Source: Sinorhizobium sp. 6-70
GTDB taxonomy: Bacteria; Pseudomonadota; Alphaproteobacteria; Rhizobiales; Rhizobiaceae
DNA: 64,000 nucleotides
Reading direction: 5' to 3'
Assembly (NCBI RefSeq): GCF_030124375.1
Contig: NZ_JASKLS010000004.1
Coordinates: forward strand, 1-64,000
Within the stretch, counting starts at the first letter, position 1, and each line of letters opens with the position of its first letter. This document shows, one piece after another, positions 18,307 through 26,911 of this stretch. Below the pieces are notes generated by a model. It saw nothing but the letters and a program-made list of their open reading frames with translations. It did no database searches and was not told where the DNA came from. Both the position numbers and the translations under genes were made by a program.

Positions 18307-18418
18307 GGGCGGATTCTCATTGTGGCTTGTCTGTGGCAGACTGCTATCCGAACCTGCAACATGCAATGCCGCCGATGTCGTCTGTTGCGGTTTTTTCAGC
18401 GAATTCTGGAGAGCGTTC

Positions 18419-18832
18419 ATGTCTCGATCATCCAATTCTGGCTGTCGCGTGGTTCGTCCGGGTGACACCTATGCCGGCAAGCAGGGGCTCAACTATTTCG
18501 AGGGCATCGCCGCGGAAACGGTCGGCTCGAAGGGCATCTGCATGCACCTCCTGACCATTCCGCCTGGCGCGCGTGCCAAGGCGCATCTGCATGAAAGCCA
18601 TGAGACCGCGATCTACGTGCTTGCCGGCGAGGCCCATACCTGGTTCGGTGACCGGCTCGAAGAGCACGTGATCGTCAAGGCGGGTGAGATGTTCTACATC
18701 CCGGCCGGCGTGCCGCACCTGCCGGCCAATCTCTCCGACAAGCCATGCTCGGCGGTGATCGCCCGAACAGATCCGAAGGAGCAGGAAAGCGTCGTCCTGC
18801 TGCCCGAACTCGATGCGTTGGTGCCGGCCTAG
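18419..18832 (+). CDS. small cupin-domain protein
   Basis: This 137-residue single cupin has motif 1 as PGARAKAHLHESHETAIYVLAG, with metal ligands His-x-His...Glu...; motif 2 is GEMFYIPAGVPHLPAN with the last His. All four usual metal ligands are present, so a small metalloenzyme or ligand-binding role is possible. It is transcribed divergently from the importer operon (112-base spacer) and converges with hydA. The upstream open frame from 18086 is antisense to the ATPase gene and is not used. Function unknown. Confidence 0.82.
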   Translation: MSRSSNSGCRVVRPGDTYAGKQGLNYFEGIAAETVGSKGICMHLLTIPPGARAKAHLHESHETAIYVLAGEAHTWFGDRLEEHVIVKAGEMFYIPAGVPHLPANLSDKPCSAVIARTDPKEQESVVLLPELDALVPA

Positions 18833-18890
18833 CGCTCCGAAGAGCGACCTTGCCCAAGACGTGTATGACGGATGCGGCATATGGAGTGCG

Positions 18891-20345
18891 TCAAACCCCG
18901 CTTGCCGGGATGCCGGTGCGCTGTACGGCGCGCGGCGCCGTCACTTCCTTCCATGTGGTAAGGGCCGTGCTGACAGCAGGGAAGGGATCGCGCTTGACGA
19001 ATTCCCCATGACCTTCCTGCGTCTTGACTGTGCCTTCCTCGATCGAAACGACGCCGCGGCTGAGCGTGAAGCGAGGCAGCCCCGTCACGGTCTTGCCCTC
19101 GAAGACGTTGTAGTCGATCGACGATTGCTGGGACTTAGCCGAGATCGTCTTCGAGCGCTTCGGATCCCAGACGACCAGGTCGGCATCGCTACCCACCAGG
19201 ATCGCGCCCTTCTTCGGATAGATGTTCAGGATCTTGGCGATGTTGGTCGAGGTCACCGCGACGAATTCGTTCATCGTGATGCGGCCGGTGGCGACACCGT
19301 GGGTCCACAACATGGGCATCCGGTCTTCGAGGCCCCCGGTGCCGTTCGGGATCTTGGTGAAATCGCCGACGCCGAAGCGCTTCTGGTCTGTGGTGAAGGC
19401 GCAATGGTCGGTCGCGACCACCTGCAGCGAGCCCGAGGCAAGCCCCGCCCAGAGGCTGTCCTGATGCTGCTTGTTGCGGAAGGGCGGCGACATCACGCGG
19501 CGGGCGGCGTGGTCCCAATCCTTGTTGAAATATTCGCTTTCATCGAGCGTCAGGTGCTGGATCAACGGCTCGCCGAAGACGCGTATGCCTTTGGCGCGGG
19601 CGCGCCGGATCGCCTCGTGAGCCTGCTCGCAGGAGGTGTGGACGATATAGACCGGACAGCCGGCCATGTCGGCGATCATGATCGCCCGGTTGGTCGCCTC
19701 GCCTTCGACTTCGGCCGGCCGCGAATAGGCGTGGGCCTCGGGGCCGTTGTTGCCTTCGGCGAGCAGCTTCGCCTGCAACTGGGCGACGACGTCGCCGTTT
19801 TCAGCGTGGACGAGCGGCAGGGCACCAAGCCCGGCGCAGCGCTGGAACGAGGAGAACATCTCGTCGTCATCTACCATCAGCGCGCCTTTGTAGGCCATGA
19901 AGTGCTTGAAGGTGTTGATGCCCTTTTCCTTGACGATCGTCTCCATCTCGTTGAAGACCTGCTCACCCCACCAGGTGACCGCCATGTGGAAGGAATAGTC
20001 GCAATTGGCGCGTGTCGACTTGTTGTCCCACATGGTGAGCGCTTCGAGCAGCGACTGGCCAGGCGAGGGGAGCGCGAAATCGACGACCATGGTCGTGCCA
20101 CCAGCGAGTGCCGCGCGCGTGCCGCTTTCGAAATCGTCCGAGGAATAGGTGCCCATGAAGGGCATTTCGAGGTGGGTGTGCGGGTCGATGCCGCCGGGCA
20201 TGACATAGCAACCGGTCGCGTCCAGCGTCTCGGTGCCGGAGAGGTTCGGACCGATCTCGACGATCCTGCCGCCATCGATCTTGACGTCGGCCTTGTAGGT
20301 GAGGTCGGCCGTGACGATGGTTCCACCCTTGATCACAGTGCTCAT
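18891..20345 (-). CDS. hydA: dihydropyrimidinase (D-hydantoinase)
   Basis: This 484-residue amidohydrolase opens the ring of 5,6-dihydrouracil/dihydrothymine to N-carbamoyl-beta-amino acids, the second step of reductive pyrimidine catabolism. The binuclear zinc site is complete: His56 and His58 (DPHTHLE), carbamylated Lys153 (AYKG), His180 (LVHAENG), His236 (VHTSCE) and Asp313 (ATDHCAF). The length is typical. The C-terminus has a short tail rich in basic and small residues. It follows the amidohydrolase gene on the same strand, after a possible attenuating terminator. Confidence 0.95.
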   Translation of the reverse strand: MSTVIKGGTIVTADLTYKADVKIDGGRIVEIGPNLSGTETLDATGCYVMPGGIDPHTHLEMPFMGTYSSDDFESGTRAALAGGTTMVVDFALPSPGQSLLEALTMWDNKSTRANCDYSFHMAVTWWGEQVFNEMETIVKEKGINTFKHFMAYKGALMVDDDEMFSSFQRCAGLGALPLVHAENGDVVAQLQAKLLAEGNNGPEAHAYSRPAEVEGEATNRAIMIADMAGCPVYIVHTSCEQAHEAIRRARAKGIRVFGEPLIQHLTLDESEYFNKDWDHAARRVMSPPFRNKQHQDSLWAGLASGSLQVVATDHCAFTTDQKRFGVGDFTKIPNGTGGLEDRMPMLWTHGVATGRITMNEFVAVTSTNIAKILNIYPKKGAILVGSDADLVVWDPKRSKTISAKSQQSSIDYNVFEGKTVTGLPRFTLSRGVVSIEEGTVKTQEGHGEFVKRDPFPAVSTALTTWKEVTAPRAVQRTGIPASGV

Positions 20346-20390
20346 GGCTTGTGTTCCCTTGCGATTGTGTTTTCGGCCGCCGGAAGGGCC

Positions 20391-20420
20391 AAGAAAAAGG
20401 GCGGAACCGTCGTCCCGCCC
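20391..20420 (-). terminator. terminator or attenuator between the amidohydrolase gene and hydA
   Basis: On the minus strand GGGCGGGA/TTCCGCCC (8 bp, one G-T pair) with a 6-base loop is followed by CTTTTTCTT. It lies seven bases after the amidohydrolase stop. Because hydA follows in the same direction with no obvious promoter in the short gap, it may only reduce hydA transcription. Confidence 0.65.
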
Positions 20421-20426
20421 ACAATG

Positions 20427-21677
20427 TCACTTCACGATTTCGGCAGTTTCGACCACGGCGTGGAAGAGAACATCGGCCCCCGCGGAGGCCCACTCCTTGG
20501 AGATGTCCTCCGCCTCGTTGTGGCTGAGGCCGCCGACGCAGGGACACATGATCATCGTGGTCGGCGCGACCTTCGCGGCCCAACAGGCATCGTGGCCGGC
20601 GCCCGAAATGAGGTTCATGTGGCTGTAGCCGAGCTTCTCGGCGGCGCCGCGCACGGTTGCGACCAGTTTGGGGTCGAAGGTGACCGGGTCGAAATGGCCG
20701 ACCGCCTCGATCGAACAGCCGACACCCAGTGCCTCGGCGATCTTCGGCGCTTCGGCCTCGATCCGCGCGCGCATGCCGTCGAGCTTGGCCTGGTCGGGCG
20801 AGCGAATGTCGATGGTGAAGACGACCTTGCCGGGCAGCACGTTGCGTGAATTGGGCGAGAAGAACACCTGGCCGACACCGCCAACGGCGCCCGGCTGGTT
20901 TTCCATCGCAACGTCCTGGACCATCTCGAAGATCCGCGCCATGGCAAGACCGGCATTGAGCCGCATGTTCATCGGCGTCGATCCGGTGTGCGCTTCCCGG
21001 CCCGTGAGCGTGACTTCGAGCCACCACAGGCCCTGACAGTGCGTGACGACGCCGATCTGCTTGCTCTCGGCTTCCAGGATCGGCCCCTGTTCGATGTGGT
21101 ATTCGAAATAGGCGTGCATCTTGCGCGCACCCACTTCCTCATCGCCGAGCCAGCCGATGCGCTTCAGCTCGTCGCCGAACGACTTTCCCTCCGGATCCTT
21201 GCGGGCGTAGGCGTAGTCAAGCGTGAGCGCACCGGCAAACACGCCCGAAGCGATCATCGCAGGCGCGAAACGCGCGCCCTCTTCATTGGTCCAGTTCGTC
21301 ACCACGATGGGGTGCTTCGTGCGGATGCCGAGATCGTTCATCGTGCGCACGACCTCAAGGCCGCTCAGGACACCGAGCACGCCGTCGAACTTGCCGCCCG
21401 TCGGTTGCGTGTCGAGATGGGAGCCGATGTGCACGGGCAGTGCGTCGGGATCAGTGCCGGGGCGGGTGAAAAACATGGTGCCCATCTTGTCGACACCCAT
21501 GGTAAGGCCAGCCGCCTCGCACCAGGACTGGAAACGCCGACGACCGTCGCCGTCTTCGTCCGTCAATGTCTGGCGATTGTTGCCGCCGGCGACGCCGGGG
21601 CCGATCTTTGCCATATCCATCAACGAATCCCACAGGCGGTCAGCGTTGACGCGCATGTTCTCGCCAGGTGCTGCCAT
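20427..21677 (-). CDS. M20-family N-carbamoyl amidohydrolase (beta-ureidopropionase/allantoate amidohydrolase group)
   Basis: The 416-residue metallopeptidase-fold hydrolase carries the M20 metal ligands: His87 and Asp89 in GSHLDTQP, Asp98 in GGKFDGVLG, and Glu132-Glu133 in TNEEGARF. A later His is in GREAHTGSTP, and the C-terminal metal His is in CVGGLSHNEAED. In this context it should hydrolyse N-carbamoyl-beta-alanine, the third step of reductive pyrimidine breakdown, releasing ammonia and CO2. Related enzymes use allantoate or N-carbamoyl-L-amino acids, so specificity rests on neighbours. It is divergent from the RutR-like regulator with a palindromic operator between them. Confidence 0.9.
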   Translation of the reverse strand: MAAPGENMRVNADRLWDSLMDMAKIGPGVAGGNNRQTLTDEDGDGRRRFQSWCEAAGLTMGVDKMGTMFFTRPGTDPDALPVHIGSHLDTQPTGGKFDGVLGVLSGLEVVRTMNDLGIRTKHPIVVTNWTNEEGARFAPAMIASGVFAGALTLDYAYARKDPEGKSFGDELKRIGWLGDEEVGARKMHAYFEYHIEQGPILEAESKQIGVVTHCQGLWWLEVTLTGREAHTGSTPMNMRLNAGLAMARIFEMVQDVAMENQPGAVGGVGQVFFSPNSRNVLPGKVVFTIDIRSPDQAKLDGMRARIEAEAPKIAEALGVGCSIEAVGHFDPVTFDPKLVATVRGAAEKLGYSHMNLISGAGHDACWAAKVAPTTMIMCPCVGGLSHNEAEDISKEWASAGADVLFHAVVETAEIVK

Positions 21678-21803
21678 GGCGTTCTCCTCGTTTTTCGGTT
21701 TGCCCCTTGCGGTGCAGCCCTCATGTTCCCGCCGGTCAAATCCAGGCTTTGTTCTGGTGCCTTTCGATCAGCCGTTGCCTTTGTCGGCAAACTGACTGAT
21801 AAT

Positions 21804-21819
21804 TTGACCGGTTGGTAAA
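21804..21819. promoter_or_regulatory. RutR-like operator between the amidohydrolase and regulator genes
   Basis: TTGACC-GGTT-GGTAAA is a near-perfect palindrome. It matches the E. coli RutR consensus TTGACC-ANNT-GGTCAA in 11 of the 12 arm positions. A lone half-site GGTCAAA occurs at 21733-21739. The position in the divergent promoter region fits control of both the catabolic genes and the regulator itself. A second site of the same design precedes preT. Confidence 0.65.
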
Positions 21820-21994
21820 CATTACAACTTCCGTGGCGGCACTCAAGCCGGAAAAACAAAAAATCGGAGTTGTTGCCCAAAAAAATGGCGCGTCCGAATT
21901 TTGGGCAATTCGAGGTGCTGCGGCGATTTTGTGCGTCTGACAGAATACACGGCGCTCGCGTGTCATTGTGCGCAGGGAGCGGGCAGGGGGCAAG

Positions 21995-22666
21995 ATGGTA
22001 CTTCCGAGAGCGGCCAAAACCCAGAGGCGTACACGCATCCAGGAGGAGAAGGAGGAGCAGATTCTCGAGGCGGCGCTGGAGGTCTTTTCGGCGAACGGCT
22101 TTCGCGGCTCGACCATCGATCAGATCGCCGAAGTGGCGGGCATGTCAAAGCCGAATCTGCTCTATTATTTCCGCACCAAGGAGGCGATGCACCGGGCGCT
22201 GATCGACCGCGTGCTCGACACCTGGCTCGATCCGCTCCGCGAGTTCAACGCCGAGGGAAACCCGGTCGCCGAGATCCGCAGCTACATCCGGAGGAAGCTG
22301 GAGATGGCGCGCGATTTCCCGCGCGAAAGCCGGCTGTTCGCCAACGAGGTGCTGCAGGGCGCGCCCCATATCGAGGATGAGCTGAAGGGCCCGCTGAAAG
22401 AACTCGTCGACGAGAAGGCCGAGGTCATCCGCGCGTGGGCAAAGGCCGGCAAGATTGCCAAGTGCGATCCCTACCACCTGATCTTCGCAATCTGGTCGAC
22501 GACGCAGCACTATGCCGATTTCGATGTGCAGGTCCGTGCCGTGCTCGGCCAGGAAAACGCGGGCGACGGGCGCTTCGAGGATGCCGCACGCTTCCTTGAG
22601 CGGCTGTTCGTCGACGGTCTGCAGGTCCGCGAGCAACCGTCGTCGGATTACACTGAAGAGATATAA
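21995..22666 (+). CDS. rutR: TetR-family regulator of the RutR group
   Basis: The protein is 223 residues from the ATG at 21995, which is preceded by CAGGGGG; a GTG nine codons upstream is less likely. The N-terminal HTH reads ILEAALEVFSANGFRGSTID then AGMSKPNLLYYFRTKEAMHRAL, wording typical of RutR. The C-terminal ligand domain contains ARDFPRESRLFANEVLQGAPHI and FAIWSTTQHYADFDVQV, both characteristic of RutR, which senses uracil in E. coli. It is divergent from the amidohydrolase gene, so it is the likely local regulator of pyrimidine catabolism. Confidence 0.88.
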   Translation: MVLPRAAKTQRRTRIQEEKEEQILEAALEVFSANGFRGSTIDQIAEVAGMSKPNLLYYFRTKEAMHRALIDRVLDTWLDPLREFNAEGNPVAEIRSYIRRKLEMARDFPRESRLFANEVLQGAPHIEDELKGPLKELVDEKAEVIRAWAKAGKIAKCDPYHLIFAIWSTTQHYADFDVQVRAVLGQENAGDGRFEDAARFLERLFVDGLQVREQPSSDYTEEI

Positions 22667-22675
22667 GTCCCCTCG

Positions 22676-22849
22676 ATCGCCCCTCATCCGCCTGCCGGCA
22701 CCTTCTCCCCGCAAGCGGGGCGAAGGGCTATGCCGCGGCGCCCAATCCCCTCTCCAAACGGACCCGGGAGAGAGGGCACAAGAGGCACCGCGGTGTCCCT
22801 TCTCCCCATAGGATGGGGAGAAGGTGCCGGCAAGCGGATGAGGGGCGAT
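22676..22849. repeat. long inverted repeat (35-bp arms) between convergent rutR and cyaC
   Basis: Arms at 22676-22710 and 22815-22849 pair in 34 of 35 positions. The arm core is CCTGCCGGCACCTTCTCCCC. The 104-base interior contains smaller palindromes (CCCCGCAAGCGGGG and others). It fills the whole space between the two convergent genes and overlaps the cyaC stop by one base. Such CTTCTCCCC repeats are common in Rhizobiales intergenic DNA, from general knowledge. It could act as a bidirectional terminator. Confidence 0.8.
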
Positions 22850-24522
22850 TAACTCGGCGCCGGCAGCACCTCGGAAAGCTGCGTGGCGCTGCCGAGAATC
22901 CAGGTCTCAAGCTTCGCTTGCCGGCCGCGCAGGCCGATGTCGAGCCGCATGTTGCCTTCGAGATCGAGACCGGCGCGGCGGACGAGTTCGACCGAAACTG
23001 CAAGTTCGGCATCATGCTCCTTCGCGAGCCCCTCGAGCCGGCTTGCGGTGTTGATCGTGTCGCCGACCGCGGTCAGCGAAGTCGCCCGGCCATAGCCCAT
23101 CTCGCCGACGATTGCCGGGCCTGCGTGCAGGCCGATTGCCAGTCGCAGCGGCTGTTCGAGCTCTCCATGAAATGTCTGATTGAGCGCCTGGATACCTTTG
23201 GACAATCGGACGGCGGCCGCGAGTGACTGAAGGCATGCTTCCTGGAATGGCGCCTTCAGCCCGAAGATCGCGAGCGCACCGTCTCCGATGAACTTGTCGA
23301 TCACACCGCCCGAGCTTTCGACGGCTTCGCCGACCATCTCGAAGTAGCGGTTGAGCAGGAACACCGTATCGAAAGGCAGCTTGTGCTCGGCGATGCGCGT
23401 GAAATCACGCAGATCGCAGAAGAGCACGGCGATCCGACGCTCGCGGCCCTCGCCGTCTTGCTGGGCGAATTGCTTTTTTATTCCGAGGCTGTCGGTATCG
23501 AGAATGGGGACGACGGTCACGCTGTGAACCGGCCGGAACTGGCAGGCGAGCCGCACATTGTCCGGCGCACCAATTCGGGTCAACGTCGCTCGCTCCGCGG
23601 TCTCCGCCGCCGGTTGGCCCTCCAGGCCCTGGATCACTCGCACCCGGCACGTCGAGCAGCGGCCACGACCGCCGCACATCGAGACGTGGGGAATGCCCGC
23701 GGCGCGGCTTGCCTCCAGCACGCTGAAACCAAGGCTGACCGCCGCGACACGGCCGTCGGGGTAACGGACGCGAATTCGGCCCCGCGTCGGCAGCGCGCGA
23801 AGGGCGAAAGTGCCGGCGATCAGGCCACCGAAACCGGCGTAGAGCGCCAGGCGGATGTCTTCCATGAGCGCCGGATCGACCCGCGGCTTCTGACTGGTGT
23901 AAGCCGTGTCGCCATAGCCGCCATGTTCCGCATAGACGCGCTCAAGCGATCGCGCACCGTTGACGAAGCCGAGCAGGGCGAAGATCGGAACAAGCAGCGC
24001 GATCGTGTAAAGCAGGATCTCGTAACGCGGAAACCAGGCTCGACCGCGCATCCAGAACCAGGCGCCGAGACATCCATGGCTCCAGGCGAGGAGAAGCGCC
24101 GCCGTTTGCCGGGTGGTGCCGATGGAACTCGACCAAAGCGATCGGAGGATGTCAGGATAAGTGGCTTCGATCCCGGAGAAGATCGGTTCCACCCGGGTTG
24201 CAACCACATGCGCCATCAGCACGAAGGGCAGACTGAGGCCGAAGACGATCTTCAACGCCTCGCGGGCGGGCATTCTGAGCGTCTGCCGCCGGTAGAGGCT
24301 GTCGAGGGCCATCGTGAAATGCAGGAGCAGTGCGCCGTAGAGCAGTGTCGTCCCGGGTATGCTGTGCCACAGCAGATTGAACGTCCGCCTCCCGGATTCC
24401 ATGGCGTCGATGGAGATCAGGCCGAGCGAATGGTTGAAGAAATGGCAGAGAATGAATGTGCCGAGCACGGCCCCTGAGATCAGGTGTATCTTCTTGCGTG
24501 CGCTGATGGAAAAGATCGTCAA
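22849..24522 (-). CDS. cyaC: CyaC-type adenylate cyclase: diheme membrane anchor + [2Fe-2S] ferredoxin + class III cyclase
   Basis: This 557-residue fusion has about six membrane segments (1-245) with candidate haem ligands His27/His31, His53, His68, His105 and His149. A plant-type ferredoxin domain follows with Cys283, Cys289, Cys292 and Cys327. The C-terminal class III cyclase domain (about 360-545) has both metal aspartates, Asp370 (FCDLRDF) and Asp414 (IGDGALAIF). S. meliloti CyaC is known as a redox/quinone-responsive cAMP synthase with this architecture. The start taken is TTG 24522; the frame is open 23 codons further upstream with plausible coding (RNQQWLARASKYRAEW) but no ATG/GTG/TTG, so the true N-terminus is uncertain. 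Confidence 0.9.
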   Translation of the reverse strand: MTIFSISARKKIHLISGAVLGTFILCHFFNHSLGLISIDAMESGRRTFNLLWHSIPGTTLLYGALLLHFTMALDSLYRRQTLRMPAREALKIVFGLSLPFVLMAHVVATRVEPIFSGIEATYPDILRSLWSSSIGTTRQTAALLLAWSHGCLGAWFWMRGRAWFPRYEILLYTIALLVPIFALLGFVNGARSLERVYAEHGGYGDTAYTSQKPRVDPALMEDIRLALYAGFGGLIAGTFALRALPTRGRIRVRYPDGRVAAVSLGFSVLEASRAAGIPHVSMCGGRGRCSTCRVRVIQGLEGQPAAETAERATLTRIGAPDNVRLACQFRPVHSVTVVPILDTDSLGIKKQFAQQDGEGRERRIAVLFCDLRDFTRIAEHKLPFDTVFLLNRYFEMVGEAVESSGGVIDKFIGDGALAIFGLKAPFQEACLQSLAAAVRLSKGIQALNQTFHGELEQPLRLAIGLHAGPAIVGEMGYGRATSLTAVGDTINTASRLEGLAKEHDAELAVSVELVRRAGLDLEGNMRLDIGLRGRQAKLETWILGSATQLSEVLPAPS

Positions 24523-24713
24523 CCACTCTGCCCGGTATTTGCTGGCCCTGGCCAGCCATTGCTGATTCCGTTCCTTATCAACCAGATCGCGGATACCGAC
24601 AACTTACGTTTTTGACACAAACAGTTTCGTTTTCGTGACCGCATTGTAGCGTCACTCGATCGGCTTCATGGCGCCGCCCCTATGGCTTCGTTCGGGTCGC
24701 GTGGGTTCTTATG

Positions 24714-25613
24714 CTATTGCATGATGCGGGGCAGCCGCTCGGCGAGTTGGTCGATCACCACCCGGAGCTTTGGCAGCATAAGCTGTGTTTGCGGCCAGAC
24801 CGCGTAAGCCTTGAAGATCTGAGCGGGCCGGTCCGTAAGCACCCGCACGAGTTCGCCGCGCTGCACGCGCTCGCGCACCAGCCAGCACGGCAGCCAGGCA
24901 AGACCAAGACCACTGGCCGCGGCATCGGCGATGGCGGCAAGATCATCCAGCCGCAAACGGGCCCTCGGCGTCACGTCTTCGGTCATGTTCCCGTTGATGG
25001 GAAAGGACCACGGGCGCTGGTATCCGCTCCGCGCGTAGAGAACGGCATCGTGCCTGGTGACGTCATCAAGGCTTGTCGGTGTGCCGTGTGCTTCGAGATA
25101 GGCGGGCGCGGCGCAGACAGTCATGCGCTGATCTGCGATCGCCCGTGCCATGAGGCTCGGGTCAGTGCCCGCGGAACCGTTGCGGATAGCGAGATCGAAG
25201 CCCTCATCGAAAAGATCGACGAGGCGGTCGTTGAAGGAAAGATCGAGCTCCAGATGCGGATGCGCGCGAACCAGCTCATGCAGCAGCGGTGCCACGCATT
25301 GGCGGCCGAAAAGAACAGGCATCGAAATACGCAAGCGACCGCGAATTTCCTGCCTGCCGGATTCAAGCACGGCCTCGGCGCTCCGGACCTCGTCAAGCGC
25401 CTTCAGGCAGCTTCGGTAGAAGAGCTGGCCCTCGTCGGTCAGGCTTTGTGTCCGCGTGGTGCGATGAAAGAGCCGCACGCCGAGCCGCTGCTCGAGGCGC
25501 GCGATCGTCTTGCCCACGGCCGAACGGGAAAGGTTCAGCCGCTCAGCGGCGGCGGAGAAACCGCCGGCATCGGCGACCTCCACGAAGACGGAAATACCGT
25601 TCAGCCTCTCCAT
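24714..25613 (-). CDS. LysR-family transcription regulator
   Basis: This 299-residue regulator has the N-terminal winged HTH (FVEVADAGGFSAAAERLNLSRSAVGKTIARLE) and a LysR substrate domain of the periplasmic-binding fold. The wording LGVRLFHRTTRTQSLTDEG and FDLAIRNG places it in the large group near CrgA/DmlR. It is divergent from the quinone oxidoreductase gene with a 100-base spacer, so it probably controls that gene. The effector is unknown. Confidence 0.92.
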   Translation of the reverse strand: MERLNGISVFVEVADAGGFSAAAERLNLSRSAVGKTIARLEQRLGVRLFHRTTRTQSLTDEGQLFYRSCLKALDEVRSAEAVLESGRQEIRGRLRISMPVLFGRQCVAPLLHELVRAHPHLELDLSFNDRLVDLFDEGFDLAIRNGSAGTDPSLMARAIADQRMTVCAAPAYLEAHGTPTSLDDVTRHDAVLYARSGYQRPWSFPINGNMTEDVTPRARLRLDDLAAIADAAASGLGLAWLPCWLVRERVQRGELVRVLTDRPAQIFKAYAVWPQTQLMLPKLRVVIDQLAERLPRIMQ

Positions 25614-25713
25614 CCGATTGTATCCATTTGAGAACCAATGATGGGAAATCTTATCGCAACTGGCGATCTGATTTCAACACTATGCTCGTCCCATCACCAT
25701 CCACGCGAAAGGA

Positions 25714-26742
25714 ATGATCATGACGAAATGGATGAGGGAATGGAGCATCGACGCGATTGGCCCGCAAAATCTCAAGATTGCCGAGCGTCCCGTGCCGGAT
25801 ATCGGTGACCATGACGTGCTCGTCCGGGTAACGGCCGTGTCGCTCAATTATCGCGACAAGCTGGTGCTTGAAACCGGCATGGGGCTGGATCTCAACTTCC
25901 CCTTCGTGCCGGCTTCGGACATGAGCGGCGTCGTCGAAAACGTCGGCAAGGGCGTGACGCGCTTCACGCCCGGCGACCGCGTCATCTCGACCTTCCACCC
26001 CGGCTGGCTCGACGGTCTACGGCCGGGAAGCGGCAGGGCGCCTTCCTACGCGACACTCGGCGGCGTGCATCCGGGCGTCATGTCGGAATATGTCGCGTTC
26101 CCTGAAGACTGGTTCGTCGCCGCGCCGAAGAGCCTCGACGCAGCCGAGGCGAGCACGCTGCCATGCGCCGGCCTCACCGCCTGGTTCGCGCTCGTAGAGA
26201 AGGGCCGCCTCAGACCCGGTGATCGCGTCGTCGTCCAGGGGACAGGCGGTGTAGCGCTCTTCGGCCTGCAGATCGCCAATGCGAACGGTGCTGAGGTCAT
26301 CGTCACGTCGGGGAGCAAGGAGAAACTCTCGCGCGCGCTGACACTTGGCGCCGACCACGGCATCAATCGCAAGTCGGAGGACTGGGTCGAGCGGGTCTAT
26401 GAGCTGACCGCAGACCATGGCGCCGACCACATTCTGGAAATCGCCGGTGGCGCCGGCCTTGGTCAGTCGTTAAGAGCCGTTGCGGCCGACGGGCGCATTT
26501 CCGTGATCGGGGTGTTGGAAGGCTTTGAAATTTCGGGGCCGGCGGCGCCGCTGCTTCTGAAATCCCCGGTGCTGCAGGGCATCAGCGTCGGACATCGCCG
26601 GGCGCTCGAGGATTTCGTCGGCGCGATCGACCGTATCGGATTGAAGCCGGTTATCGACAAGCGATACAAGTTCGCCGAATTCCGCGAGGCGGTGGCGCAT
26701 CTCGATCGCGGGCCGTTCGGAAAGCTGGTGATCGAATTCTAG
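25714..26742 (+). CDS. zinc-independent MDR-type alcohol dehydrogenase/quinone oxidoreductase
   Basis: This 342-residue medium-chain reductase has the GroES-like half (VLVRVTAVSLNYRDKLV) and the Rossmann half with VVVQGTGGVALFGLQIANANGAEVIVT. The catalytic-zinc cysteine of alcohol dehydrogenases is replaced (NYRDK instead of C..D..), so it is NADPH:quinone-reductase-like. The ATG at 25714 follows GAAAGGAATGATC; the Met three codons on is an alternative. The stop codon TAG is the first triplet of a dispersed repeat. It is divergent from a LysR gene; substrate unknown. Confidence 0.88.
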   Translation: MIMTKWMREWSIDAIGPQNLKIAERPVPDIGDHDVLVRVTAVSLNYRDKLVLETGMGLDLNFPFVPASDMSGVVENVGKGVTRFTPGDRVISTFHPGWLDGLRPGSGRAPSYATLGGVHPGVMSEYVAFPEDWFVAAPKSLDAAEASTLPCAGLTAWFALVEKGRLRPGDRVVVQGTGGVALFGLQIANANGAEVIVTSGSKEKLSRALTLGADHGINRKSEDWVERVYELTADHGADHILEIAGGAGLGQSLRAVAADGRISVIGVLEGFEISGPAAPLLLKSPVLQGISVGHRRALEDFVGAIDRIGLKPVIDKRYKFAEFREAVAHLDRGPFGKLVIEF

Positions 26743-26843
26743 AGCAATTCCAGGAAAAGTGTGTAACGGCTTTCCGTCCGGAATTGCGTAGTTTCAAAGA
26801 GTTAGATCATTTCACTGTTTCAATGAAACAGTGAAATGATCTA
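26740..26843 (+). repeat. dispersed intergenic repeat (TAGAGCAATTCC family) with terminal 17-bp hairpin
   Basis: The same element as at 15183-15286, here on the plus strand. It starts on the stop codon of the oxidoreductase gene and has the core TTTCCGTCCGGAATTGCG. It ends with the strong palindrome AGATCATTTCACTGTTTC/GAAACAGTGAAATGATCT (arms about 26803-26820 and 26825-26842). The hairpin is perfect here, unlike in the other copy. Confidence 0.8.
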
Positions 26844-26860
26844 GCGACCATCAAAGCACG

Positions 26861-26893
26861 AAAGGCCACCGGAGTTCCCTTCCGGCGGCCTTT
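26861..26893. terminator. bidirectional terminator between the oxidoreductase gene and preA
   Basis: A 12-bp stem AAAGGCCACCGG/CCGGCGGCCTTT (one non-Watson-Crick pair) with a 9-base loop has A/T-rich flanks. The genes on both sides converge here, so it can serve both transcripts. Confidence 0.7.
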
Positions 26894-26911
26894 CCCTATT
26901 AACGACCTCCC

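Noticed and set aside
18813..20849. A 678-codon open frame on the plus strand opposite hydA and the amidohydrolase gene
   Set aside because: The minus-strand frames contain full metal-ligand sets of known enzymes; the opposite frame has only biased composition.
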